Source: Elysia marginata
Taxonomy: Eukaryota; Mollusca; Gastropoda; Plakobranchidae
DNA: 21,814 bases
Assembly: GCA_019649035.1 (NCBI GenBank)
Contig: BMAT01013356.1
Coordinates: forward strand, 352,611 to 374,424
Direction: 5' to 3'
Shown: piece by piece, positions 10,070-19,270 of the stretch
Numbering within the stretch: the stretch's first letter is position 1
How the letters are laid out: each line of letters opens with the position of its first letter
Notes under the pieces: generated by a model
What the model was told of the DNA's origin: nothing
Database searches by the model: none
What the model saw: the letters and a program-made list of their open reading frames with translations, nothing else
Translations under genes and position numbers: made by a program

Positions 10070-10336
10070 TGATTCTTTCTTAGCCCAAACGAAATGTTAA
10101 TTTGTTATAATTTGAAAATAATGCATTTCATTATCTGTTTGTGCGCGTAATATTTTGTCAAGAGATAATAATTGTTTGACTTTGTTGTTGGCTGATTCTT
10201 TGCTCTCTTTAACATTTGACAATGAGGTTTCAACCTGTTTAAAGGATTTCAGGATTTCATAATAAATTTATAGCTCTAACTTGTTTTCTGATTTCCTATG
10301 GAACATTTTATGAACTTGCATTTTAATCCAGTTATC

Positions 10337-10476
10337 TACCTTTCTATCTCTCTCTGTCTATCTGGCTATCCATCTCTTTATCTATCTATTGATCTATCTA
10401 TCTATTTATCTCTTTATCTATCTATTGATCTATCTATTTATCTCTTTATCTATCTATTTATCTATCTATTTACATC

Positions 10477-10509
<33 letters not shown>

Positions 10510-10547
10510 TTATATCTCTATCGATCTATCTATCGATCTATCTAACT
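10337..10547. repeat. Long imperfect (TATC)n microsatellite with higher-order units
   Basis: About 210 bp of TATC/CTAT units with TTTA, TGAT and TCGAT variants. TCTCTTTATCTATCTATT recurs from 10373, 10409 and 10441, so blocks of 32-36 bp have themselves been duplicated. The Tyr-Leu-Ser-Ile frame across it is an artefact. Confidence 0.93.
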
Positions 10548-10559
10548 ATTATTATTTTA

Positions 10560-11440
10560 TAATAGATACCTTAATATAGCGTTGATTTGAGTTGGTGTTC
10601 TAATCTTGTAACGTTGCATGTCTTCTTTGTTGTTGTGTGACTTCTACGTTTTCTAGTATACGTGCTTCCTTCACAAATATGCAAACATTTTTCTGTCAAG
10701 CAGACATTGCACTTCTGTTTGGAATAGGCTTGGGCTTTTTCTAATTTATCCCACGAGATGTTGTACTTGATTTCATTTTTTTAATTTCCAAAACATACTC
10801 ACTCTAAGATGTTGAGGATTTTTTTGTGATGAAGTCGAAAGCTGGAGGCATGTTGATTGTAACTGGTTAGAAATTAATTTTCAGGAATGCCAATATACTT
10901 ATAAATTTCTTTTGTATCTCCTTTTGTGGCCAAAATACAATTGCCAATTACCTACCGTCAACTAACGTGTTCAGGATATTCAACAATAAAATGACAATGC
11001 CAACGTTAGTGCGTAACTTAAACTAAGATTGTCCGCGCTATAGGCCTACTCATTAACGGTTGTATCAAAGAGCAAACATTGATGTTTTTGTTTTGTCACG
11101 TACAATGCATTTAGTTTTAGATTTTTTTCGACGGCCCTCGTTACAAAAAGATCAAAGAATATTATTTATACTTCTAGCATGCTTTTAAATTTCACATTGT
11201 TTTAAAAATTAAGTGACATGGACATTCTATAACCACTAGGTTTACGCCCCCCCCCACCCTTTACCCTCACGCTAATTCTCCATCTAAAGCTCCCCTTTTT
11301 TCTCTATCCCACTGCTTATTTCTACCACTTTGACTGCTACCTTGTAATCTCTTGCTAACACGCAATCATCTCTCTCTCTTTTAATTTTCTCTGATTTTAC
11401 ACACAGTATTTAGAAATAAACGCTGTTTTTTTTTTAAACT
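10560..11440. other. AT-rich sequence, no gene seen
   Basis: No supported open frame. It includes a run of nine C at 11247-11255 and a pyrimidine-rich stretch at 11256-11400. Confidence 0.6.
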
Positions 11441-11692
11441 CTAGGGTGCAACAAGGGCTAAGTGGATGAGGGGAGAAGACCCTCGGCTTTGTGTTGCGGT
11501 ATTGGCAGCAAGTCCCAGGGGCAAACAAACACTAACACTGGCGAGAGGAGACCTAAACTGTTTAGTCCAGAGCAAAATGCCCGCTCTGCCCCAATTGTCA
11601 CTCGTTGTGGCAGAATTTTGTTAGTAGAACTGCTATCTCCTTCGTCCCCGGTACAAAAAAAGCCCTTTGCGATTTTTAAACTTTTGTAATTT
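11441..11692 (+). other. GC-richer block, possible end of a retroelement polyprotein
   Basis: A 75-codon plus-strand frame (11462-11689) contains QNARSAPIVTRCGRI. This loosely resembles the basic 'x-x-VTRSGR-x-x-x-P' tail at the C terminus of some LTR-retrotransposon pol proteins. The opposite strand is open for 90 codons, so the openness itself is not evidence of strand. No LTR, primer-binding site or other pol motif is seen nearby. A stretch of old exon or repeat is equally possible. Confidence 0.25.
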
Positions 11693-11990
11693 GATCTATC
11701 ATTGTCATGGTTATTTCTTTTAAACACCAAGCTTACTATCTATAAAAAAATGTTGGCCAATTAAAAAACAACAGCAAAAAACCGAAAAGATCAATTTCGA
11801 TATTTTTATTGTGGCTTGCCTTGTACGTTGTAGAAGAATTCATCTGTTCGAGAGAATTAATAGCACCGTGGTTAAGTTAGCCTACTTTGGATCTCTTGGC
11901 TCGAGATAAGAAAAACCGTTAGATCTACACTTAGTTACAAAATAATTACCATATTAAGAAATTTTAGTGTGAAATTTTCATAACAATAAT
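11693..11990. other. AT-rich sequence, no gene seen
   Basis: Nothing supported. A tRNA-like phrase near 11870-11905 was considered and dropped. Confidence 0.5.
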
Positions 11991-12278
11991 TTGCAGGTTG
12001 AATATTACAATGTCCACTGTTTCATAGATCGAGTCGATCCATTCAGTGATCATCAAGCGGGTCTCGAAAGTCCACGTCCTCGGTCCAGGCACCTCTTCTT
12101 TCACATTATGCCTAAACTAGGAGCGTTAAAAACAAAAAAATTTTGTGGAATCAATGCCGATGACGATAAATATCTTTGTGCCTCAGGAAAAAAAAAACTT
12201 TGTGAAAGTAGAGACAAACTTGATTGTTATGTAAGTAAGCTGTGCAAAATAAAAGGCTGTATATCTGAAGCTTGTTAG
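11991..12278 (+). CDS. Weak candidate terminal exon, cysteine-rich, unrecognised
   Basis: The frame is open from a possible splice acceptor TTTGCAG (ending 11996) to a TAG stop at 12276-12278. There is no ATG at its 5' end, so if real it is a 3'-terminal exon rather than a whole gene. The product would have about 94 residues and eight cysteines. Seven fall in the last 46 residues with spacing C-x9-C-x7-C-x7-C-x5-C-x4-C-x4-C, alternating with lysine-rich segments, as in small secreted proteins. A chance origin is plausible: the Lys residues come from A runs, the polypyrimidine tract before the acceptor is poor, and the length is within reach of chance in this much sequence. Confidence 0.2.
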   Translation: MQVEYYNVHCFIDRVDPFSDHQAGLESPRPRSRHLFFHIMPKLGALKTKKFCGINADDDKYLCASGKKKLCESRDKLDCYVSKLCKIKGCISEAC

Positions 12279-12894
12279 TTCAAATTCAAAATTTATATAA
12301 ACTCTGGCAGAACAAAAGGCTTAAGCAAATGACACAATAGAATGAACATTTCATTAGTTATCGCAATATATGCGTACATTTTCTTACTTCAATATTAATA
12401 ATCTGTTCAGGGTCAGTCACAGTTGAATAAGTTGTCACTACATTATACCATTACCAACCATAAGCAGCGATAAGTTTTGTTTGAATGCGCTACGGCACTT
12501 ATATCCCAAAACTGTATAATAAACAAATAGTAATAGGCTATATAAAATGAATCTAGCGCGAAACCATCACACTCCTGTGTTGCTTTATGCGCTTTACACT
12601 CACATCATCAGTTCATTCCTACCGTTCAAAATGAAACATTTCAATTATGAATTATAAACAGGTTTAAAGTCTGTTAGTGTACACCAGCTGTCTTAAGAAA
12701 ATGACAAGTTAAGTGGAAACTTGACAGGAATCTACAGACAACTCATCTTGTCGCTGAAGAGAGAACGAAATAAAATTTGGGTTTAGAGCCAATATGAACC
12801 AATGAATTCTTTGTTCTCATTTCCTAACACAAGTTTGTGTCATAGACAATAAGTTATGGAAATTTTCGGCCAAACCTAACGCATAGACTCTACA
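12279..12894. other. AT-rich sequence, no gene seen
   Basis: No open frame or repeat supported. TATATAAAATG at about 12540 looks like a TATA box, but nothing downstream of it is gene-like. Confidence 0.55.
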
Positions 12895-13340
12895 GATTTG
12901 GCGCATCTATTAACCATTAAGCGAAGCCAAAATAAGGAAAAACTTTCCACATATTTTTAGATCGCATAGACATGTCAAATGCGACCCAAAGTTGTAAAAT
13001 GTCATAAAGATTGGAGTGGACATAGTATTATTTTTTTTTATCAAATATTGCTTATTTTGAATCAAGCGAAAAACTAGAAATCGTTTTAGAGCGAAAGAAA
13101 TAGGACTTAAAAGTACTTCCGGTACGATTTCAACAAGAAAGATTTAAAAGCTTACATATCGGTTTTGTACCATGTGCATTACAAATTTTCGATAATATAA
13201 ATATTTTCTTAGTGGAAAAAATGGGAAGCTTATAAATGTAAGAGTGACTATAAGAAACAAGACTTAATGTTTTAAAATTACCGGTAGTTTTTAAACTTTG
13301 GTGTAAATGACACTCGGCCGTTGATTTTAGATTGAATATA
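12895..13340. repeat. Diverged interspersed repeat, copy 2
   Basis: Same-orientation partner of 3840-4380. The best shared blocks are CATTAAGCGAA, ATGTCAAATGCGACCCAAAG (12972-12991) continuing as TTGTAAAATGTC, GTACTTCCGGTACGATTTC (about 13113), CCATGTGCATTACAAATTTT, and GAGTGACTATAAGAAAC (from about 13243). Identity is moderate with many indels, implying an old family. As in copy 1, a GA-rich tract follows. Confidence 0.7.
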
Positions 13341-13504
13341 TTTTCAATAGCATTTAGGACTCCAGAAGATCTACATTGTAGGTATAGATTTAGGTAAAAA
13401 AAAGAGAGCGAGAAGGGGTTCTCAACTCTGGCGCGATATCGCCGAAGAAAAAGGATGGGGAAATAGAGAAATTAGGAGGGGATGCATACCGCAGAGAATG
13501 TGAA

Positions 13505-13553
13505 AATAGAAGAATAAGAACAGGAAGAGAGGGAGAGAGCGAACGAGCGAGCG

Positions 13554-13615
<62 letters not shown>
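13505..13615. repeat. (GCGA)n and (GA)n microsatellite
   Basis: Purine-rich lead-in, GAGCGAACGAGCGAGCGAGC at about 13536-13556, then an uninterrupted GA tract of about 59 bp (13557-13615). Ser-Leu frames on the minus strand are artefacts. Confidence 0.96.
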
Positions 13616-13618
<3 letters not shown>

Positions 13619-13767
13619 AAAGTGAAGAAACAGAATAGAAACTAAAGTGTTATATCGTATATTATAAGAGAGAATATTAGATTGAAGAAATATAACATCT
13701 AGAAGAAAAGAAGTAAGAGAGGAGATCGATAAATAAATAGATAAACAATTGAATAGAAGATAGACAG

Positions 13768-13789
13768 TTAGATAGATAGATAGATATAT

Positions 13790-13858
<69 letters not shown>
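13768..13858. repeat. (GATA)n microsatellite next to the Penelope-like element
   Basis: About 20 GATA units with a small TATATAGAAA interruption near 13785-13795. The tract starts exactly where the 3' end of the Penelope-like fragment stops (about 13859). Confidence 0.95.
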
Positions 13859-14571
13859 TTACTATACATTTACTTACATTTATTTGGTAACAAAAAGCAC
13901 ATACGTTTCGTATGTCTACTGCCGAGGCACACTCTTCAGGCAAGTGGTTTTGTTTCGGTCATCTTATGGTTGTATTGTTCGCTTAGATGTTTTCTACGGT
14001 AAGGGTGGTGTGAAGAAATAATCTCTTTTTTTTGTTGAGACTAGGTTTCTTTGAAAGTAGGCTATTGCGTATTTTTCTGCTAGTTCTAGGCAGAAGTTGC
14101 ATCATTTTGTCTTTGTAGATTATGGTAGTGCTGTTTCCTGTATGTTCCATGATATAGTTTATGTTATGTCTGCCTTCTTTAAATTCCACGCATGGTCGCC
14201 TAGAGTTGTAGCGGATTGTTTAAGTTATAGACCGAAGCTGGAATTGTGCTAGTTATACCTAGTTTATCCATTATACCTAGGCGTTTGTTTCTTTTTTCTT
14301 TTCTTCTGTGGCGGTCGCTTGATAAACAACACCCGTTTGGAGACAGCTGCCTCTGAGTGGGCATGTAATTTTGTTTCTGCAGTTGCACATTCTGCTGTTT
14401 ACAGTAGTATCTTCTTCTATGGTTTTGTTAAAATTTGCCTTGATGCTGTTATCAATGATTTGCTTTATATTACTCATACAACTATAGCTGACTCTTATCG
14501 TGTTTTTTCTGATGATCTTGGAAAACTCTAAGGATAAGTTGCCCAAGATCATTAGAAAAAAAACACGATAA
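13859..14571 (-). mobile_element. Penelope-like element, 5'-truncated copy: linker, GIY-YIG endonuclease remnant and 3' UTR
   Basis: The minus-strand frame at 14521-14290 contains NTIRVSYSCMSNIKQIIDN, the cysteine motif CNCRNKITCPLRGSC (14387-14343) and GVVYQATATEEKKKET. This is the linker that joins reverse transcriptase to the GIY-YIG nuclease in Penelope-like elements. After a stop and frame changes come AWNLKKADI, TISWNI (about 14177-14113), CNFCLELAEKYAIAYF and LVSTKKRDYFF (14101-14012), which match the back half of that nuclease domain. The GIY-YIG core itself is badly damaged. The 3' untranslated end runs to about 13859 with a CAAATAAATGTAAG tail. The reverse transcriptase is absent, so the copy is 5'-truncated. 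Intact elements copy themselves by target-primed reverse transcription; this one cannot. Confidence 0.85.
14496..14570. repeat. Inverted repeat at the 5' truncation point of the Penelope-like element
   Basis: The 26 bases at 14496-14521 and the 28 bases at 14543-14570 are reverse complements with one mismatch and a 2-T indel, around a 21-base centre. Within the centre, AACT (14524-14527) and AGTT (14537-14540) extend the fold. The left arm is element coding sequence (…SKIIRKNTIR); the right arm is its reversed copy. Confidence 0.92.
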
Positions 14572-15680
14572 AACAATATTTTGTGTTTCTATTCAGGAAC
14601 CTTAATAAGCAGCTGGTTAGTAGTGAGAACATTTTTGTTGATGTCAGTGGAGACATTTTTACTATACAGTGGGTAAAGACCTTCTATTTTCCTTTTTCTT
14701 GTTCTCTTCGTTTCCTCGTTCATTTGTGTACAAGTGTCGTCGTTGTTTGTAGATCTTTCTTCTTAGTTCACCATTTATTTTCTAAACAATATTTTGCTTG
14801 ACGAACATAGCTTAAAATCAACATTTTTTTTGCACAAGATGTTCTAATTTTACGTGTTTTTTTCTCGTTCGAATCGTGTTGTCCCCCCCCCCCCCCCGCC
14901 CTTTGAGTAGAAAAGAAAACGTTGGGTTATGAAAATATTACTCTATTTTCATAAGTTTTTTGTATTGCCAGGAAACTTTACTATAAGTTTTATAATTAAA
15001 ATTTTCTGAACAAAGATCATTATAAAATATTTGTATAACTGGCAAATCAGTGAACAGAATACGTGTAAAATGTAATTCGTAATTTTGACCCTCGGACCTT
15101 TGTCCTTTTTATGGACAACTTGCCATAAATGGTTTTTAAAATCAAATCCACAATTTTATAGGACTTATGTAACCTTTTCCAAGAACATTGCTCTGATTTG
15201 AACCGCGTGATGTAAAAAAGAACACTCGGAACATCACCTATCGGAGAAACCGACGTTTGAAAAAAAAAAAAAATTGCTCTTCGGCATTCAAAATTGATTA
15301 AAAAAAATATTTTTGCTAAAAAATTAGAAATTCTAGGCTCACTTTCTACTATAAATATTTGTAAAGTATAAGACGTGAAAAAGTAGTTTTCAAAAAATCA
15401 CAAAAAATTTCAAACCTTGTACTTGTTGACCTAGAAAAAAAAAAGCTTCTACGGTGTTAAACCCTGAATAATAAAATACAATCAAACGTTAGAAAGCAAG
15501 TCCTTTGAGTTTTTTTTCTTGCCCATTCAGGAGAAATCGTTTTGATGAAATTAAGTTCTGATCTCAAATTTAGAGGAATACAATATTTTGTGTTTCAGGA
15601 ACCTTTACAAAGCGTTGTGTCTACACATTTTAGCCTTATATGAAAAGGTTCACTTAGGTTTCAAAATGTCGTCGGCCTAT
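14572..15680. other. AT-rich stretch bounded by related short direct repeats
   Basis: ACAATATTTTGTGTTTC plus AGGAACCTT occurs at 14573-14603 with a 5-base insert, and at 15580-15605 without it. Between them lie a run of fifteen C (14883-14897), an 11-bp perfect hairpin (14927-14937 with 14944-14954) and A-rich sequence. There is no gene; the 72-codon open frame at 14583-14801 has no motif. Confidence 0.6.
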
Positions 15681-15683
15681 CCT

Positions 15684-16116
15684 CTAAAGTAACTTCGCAA
15701 AATTTAATTTTACAGCGCATAATCTCACCCAATACCTTACAATCACTTCAGTTTTCCCATTCATCAAATTCTTTTCAAGCGCATAAAATCTGTGACATTC
15801 ATTTATTACATGCGTTAATAAAAAATTTTGTGTCGTTCCGCGAAAGTCACGTCTCAATTTTTTGTTCCTTTTACGTACGATGATTGTGATAATGCTAATG
15901 CTGATCTCGCCAAAATATGGATAAAATGGACAAGAAATTATAAAACTTTCTCCTCCTTTGACATTAGCGACAACCAATGTAATCCCACATAATTGAAAAC
16001 AGATGTTGATTTTCCCACGAATGAAACAATGGGCCAAGGTAAGGGGCCAGTTTGCGAGACATAAAAGCTTTGGCTTAATTTTTATTATGAAGTTTACGAA
16101 GATAAAGAAAGCAAAA
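15684..16116 (-). other. Longest non-repeat open frame in the window, unrecognised
   Basis: The minus strand is open for about 143 codons. The frame has no ATG at its beginning; the 117-residue version starting near 16037 uses TTG. The predicted sequence has no motif I recognise. It includes a hydrophobic stretch near VANVKGGESFIISCPFYPYF and a basic segment RKRNKKLRRDFRG. For AT-rich sequence this length is unusual but not decisive. It could be an old transposon or exon fragment, or chance. Confidence 0.2.
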
Positions 16117-16176
16117 CAAATTCAACAATAATTTTTAGAAAATGAAATTAGACTTGAAAGCTTAGAACGAAAGAAA

Positions 16177-16257
16177 AAGAAGAAGAAGAAGAAGAAGAAG
16201 AAGAAGAAGAAGAAGAAGAAGAAGAAGAAGGAGGAGGAGGAGGAGGAGGAGGAGGAG
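16177..16257. repeat. (AAG)n and (GAG)n compound microsatellite
   Basis: AAG units from 16177 to 16230 switch cleanly to GAG units at 16231-16257. The sharp boundary suggests one A-to-G change spread by slippage. Confidence 0.97.
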
Positions 16258-16617
16258 AGAAAAAGGAAAGAATAAAAGGCGGGAGAACATTATTCTAATG
16301 AGATGATGATAATGATGTTAATGGTTCTGACGCCGTAAAGAATTGTAGACCATGGCAGCGGAGTTCGCACGATAGGTTTGTTCGATTTTAAACACTTTGT
16401 TCAGTAAGAGCGAAACAATGCTTTCTTTTAATTTTTTATGAAACGAAGAGAAGAAGCAAAAACTATGCTACAACTATTTGTAACTATTCCAATATTAATT
16501 TGACCTGACAGAACAAAAGGATAGTTTAGTCTAATGAAATCGCCGTGAATATGACCACTGAAAAGGTAACTTCATCACGCACCCTTGTTGGAATTTCGGA
16601 GCCCATTACATTGGGTA
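16258..16617. other. No gene seen
   Basis: Mixed AT-rich sequence leading into the minisatellite. No open frame or motif supported. Confidence 0.5.
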
Positions 16618-16849
16618 AGTAGTGATGGGCTCTATCTCATGGCTGTTTTGGGGAGGTGTCCCTCTGTACTGAGAGAGTAGTGATGGGCCCTATCTCATGG
16701 TTGTGTTGGGAGTGTATCCCTTTGTAGTGAGCAAGTAGTGATGGACTTCATTTCATGGTTATTTTGAGGGTGTGTCCCTCTGTACTAAGTAAGTAGTGAT
16801 GGGCACCATCTCTTGGTTTTTTGGGGAATGTGTGCCTGTGCCTTTGAAT
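16618..16849. repeat. 58-bp minisatellite, four copies
   Basis: AGTAGTGATGG begins at 16618, 16676, 16734 and 16792, exactly 58 bp apart. Each unit reads AGTAGTGATGGGC, then an ATCTCATGG-like block, then TTTTGGGG..GTGTCCCTCTGTACT. Units differ by about 10-20% and have few or no indels relative to the period. No open frame runs through it. Confidence 0.95.
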
Positions 16850-17740
16850 GAATACCGGTACTGAAGCTTCAACAATTGCATGAGAAGCTCGCTCCAGGCC
16901 AAACAAAATGAATAAACCAGGTTTAAAAATTATTTTCTAGCTTTCTTGCATTATCTTACTTAGTACTTGAGACTCGTTTCTTTCTTGTATGACTAGAATG
17001 CCGAATTGGTCTAACATGTGAAAAAGGCAACCCATTTACAAACGGCTAGATGGATTGAACTGCGTTGCGCAAAACATAAAATTTACTTAGTTCTAAAACT
17101 ATGCTACTTTGTTTTCAATGACTGCCTGTTGAAGTGCGAATTAAGTAGAAAACGTCCCATTTTTTATCTCTTTATATTTTTCATTAAACATTAACACATT
17201 ATCTCAAAGATCTTCCTGAGTTAATACCAACCAGGTCTTTCAGACCAAGCGCATACATGAAAGTCTTTTCAAGCAGAGAATGACGCGCCTCGAGCGATAT
17301 GGAGAGAGAGAATTTTTTTATTTATGTAGGTCTCAAAATCTAGAGCAGTCTTTTTAAGAGAACTAGAATTACAGCTTTCAAATGTTCTTTCAAGGAATAA
17401 GTAAAAAATCATTTCTTTATAAAAATGTAGGGTAATTTTAAAATTCAAAGTATCACATCCTTTTTGGAGTGTGCATGCTTATTAAATATTTTTTCGTCTT
17501 GGGAGTTTTGTAACTTAAGCTTTCAACTTTATTGGCTGCTGCGAAATATGTTTATTTATTCTGTAATGCCGTAGTCGTTGCAGCTTTTATGAGAACGTAT
17601 CAATATTCTTCTTCATGTTTTAGACCTTGAATCTATTCATGTGACCTAGCTATTTACATTAAAGTCTTCTTGTATATTGTGTGTTTATCATCGAGTTTTG
17701 AGAACATTTAACTTTAGAGCTTTGATAAGACACCATCACT
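16850..17740. other. AT-rich sequence, no gene seen
   Basis: No open frame, repeat or motif could be supported. Confidence 0.6.
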
Positions 17741-17811
17741 ACTATAATAGTAGTAATAATAATAACAACAATAATAATAAAAATAATAATAGTTATTTTT
17801 TTATTATCATT

Positions 17812-17885
<74 letters not shown>

Positions 17886-17998
17886 AACTATTATTATTAT
17901 TCTTATCATTACTATAATTGTAATTATTATTATTAATTTTATTATTATCATTGTTATTATTATTATTATTATTATTAATTTTTTTATTATTATTATCG
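17741..17998. repeat. (AAT)n, (ATC)n and (ATT)n compound microsatellite
   Basis: A-rich AAT/ACA triplets (17741-17790), a pure ATC/TCA tract of about 80 bp (17806-17885), then ATT/TTA triplets with interruptions to about 17998. The AAT arm and the ATT arm are reverse complements flanking the ATC tract. The 128-residue poly-isoleucine frame (17677-18063) is an artefact of the repeat. Confidence 0.95.
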
Positions 17999-17999
17999 T

Positions 18000-18840
18000 T
18001 GTTATTATGCTTAGTTGCTTTTCTGCGATATTTTATATTTTAACGTCGATAGCTTTTGGCTAGTTTGTATGTTTTTTTAAGAAACAAAGAATTTATGGTC
18101 TGAAATATACGAGTAATTATACGTATTGATCAACATATATTAATTTTATACTAGGCCTATATAGTTTTGTTTTAAATAAGTGTATGTTTATGTTTGTTAA
18201 GTTGAACAATATTGTTCGACTTTGTGAACACTGTAGTCCGTATCAAGCAACAAAATCTGCGTTTTCCTGCAACAATTTTTTGTATCTCGAATAGTTTTGA
18301 AACTTTGCACAGCCAATTACCTCAATTTTTCTCTTTAAGCAGATTTTTTTGTGAAAAATTAACAGTGGGAAATATAGTGACAGTAATTTAAGTTACCAGC
18401 TTTTAAAAATCTATTTTATTGAATCAATGTACGGAAAGGAAGTATAGCAAGTGACATTACATATATAACAACAATGTCAAAACAAGAGGCAATATTTTGG
18501 TTCGAGAATACGCACCTAGGACACAAAATAAGCTCTTAAGGTCACTCACGTAATAAAAACTCTTTAAAATTAACTTCTTTTTAAATTATAAAATATTGAG
18601 TGAAAGAAGAAAATAGCCTAAATCCAACTCCAATTTTGAAAACCACAATGTAATTAAGACAATGATTTAAGATCATTATGTAAAATTTCAAAACAATTTA
18701 TGAAAAAAACGGGGAATGTATTGCAACAAAAAGAAAAAACAAAACAAAAAAAAAAACCCCAACAAAATACGGATTTTTTTCTTTTGCGTGAAACGGACAA
18801 TAGCTTCCTGATTAAACGCCAACCGATGAGTCGTTGAAAC
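18000..18840. other. AT-rich sequence, no gene seen
   Basis: Only the palindrome at 18199-18222 stands out. ATGTTTATGTTTGTTAAGT (18184-18202) recurs at 20011-20029. Confidence 0.55.
18199..18222. repeat. 24-bp near-perfect palindrome
   Basis: AAGTTGAACAAT followed by ATTGTTCGACTT reads the same on both strands except for one base pair. No surrounding gene gives it a role. Confidence 0.85.
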
Positions 18841-19270
18841 TTATCTGAGACTTGGGAATTCACCATGGATTATAACTTCTACTCTGGCCCCATTGCAGCG
18901 TTGTGAAAAAAAGCATGGATTAACTCTTTTATGGTAAATAGCCAAAATTTTTGGATGAAGCATGGCCCTAACGGTAGGTCTCAACTGGTTCCGAGAGGTA
19001 TGTACCGCCAGAATGGAAATTCTAACAAGAGCAAACTTCCAACAAAGCCTAAACACAGAATCAAAAGGGCATTTAATACTTCATGGTTCAATAAATATCG
19101 ATATTTATTATTGTCTGCGCTATACCGACACCATATTTCCTCTTCCGCTCTCTAATTTCGCTCCCGCTCCCGACAAGACAAAAGCAGAACACGCCATTCA
19201 CATGAGTAGAGCGTGCAAAGGGAAAATTGATCTTAGTCTCTGTTTGTTTTATTCCTATCTCTTAAGATAA
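18841..19270. other. GC-richer block with overlapping open frames on both strands, unrecognised
   Basis: Open frames of 71-102 codons overlap on both strands (plus 18931-19155 and 18962-19270; minus 19056-18841). None has a motif I know. Overlap on both strands with fewer A/T runs than the flanks is what an old coding or repeat fragment would leave, but no strand can be chosen. Confidence 0.25.

Noticed and set aside
11870..11910. A tRNA-like head (GTGGTTAAGTTAGC ... GGCTCGAGA)
   Set aside because: The two box-like words are only about 26 bases apart and neither fits its consensus well.
12538..12552. A TATA-box promoter
   Set aside because: Such words are expected often in AT-rich sequence, and no open frame or exon follows.
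13390..13943. Ser-Leu and Tyr-Leu-Ser-Ile proteins on the minus strand
   Set aside because: Both are translations of (GA)n and (GATA)n repeats. The same applies to the frames at 3504-3719, 5114-5444 and 10298-10579.
14583..14801. Reverse transcriptase of the Penelope-like element upstream of the linker
   Set aside because: Reading the minus strand in three frames gave no reverse transcriptase motif. The element stops at the fold-back near 14570.
14866..14878. A polymerase III B box (GTTCGAATC)
   Set aside because: No A box lies at the right distance upstream, and the flanks are T-rich and C-run sequence.
17677..18063. A 128-residue protein-coding gene (longest open frame)
   Set aside because: It is almost entirely poly-isoleucine from an ATC/ATT microsatellite.
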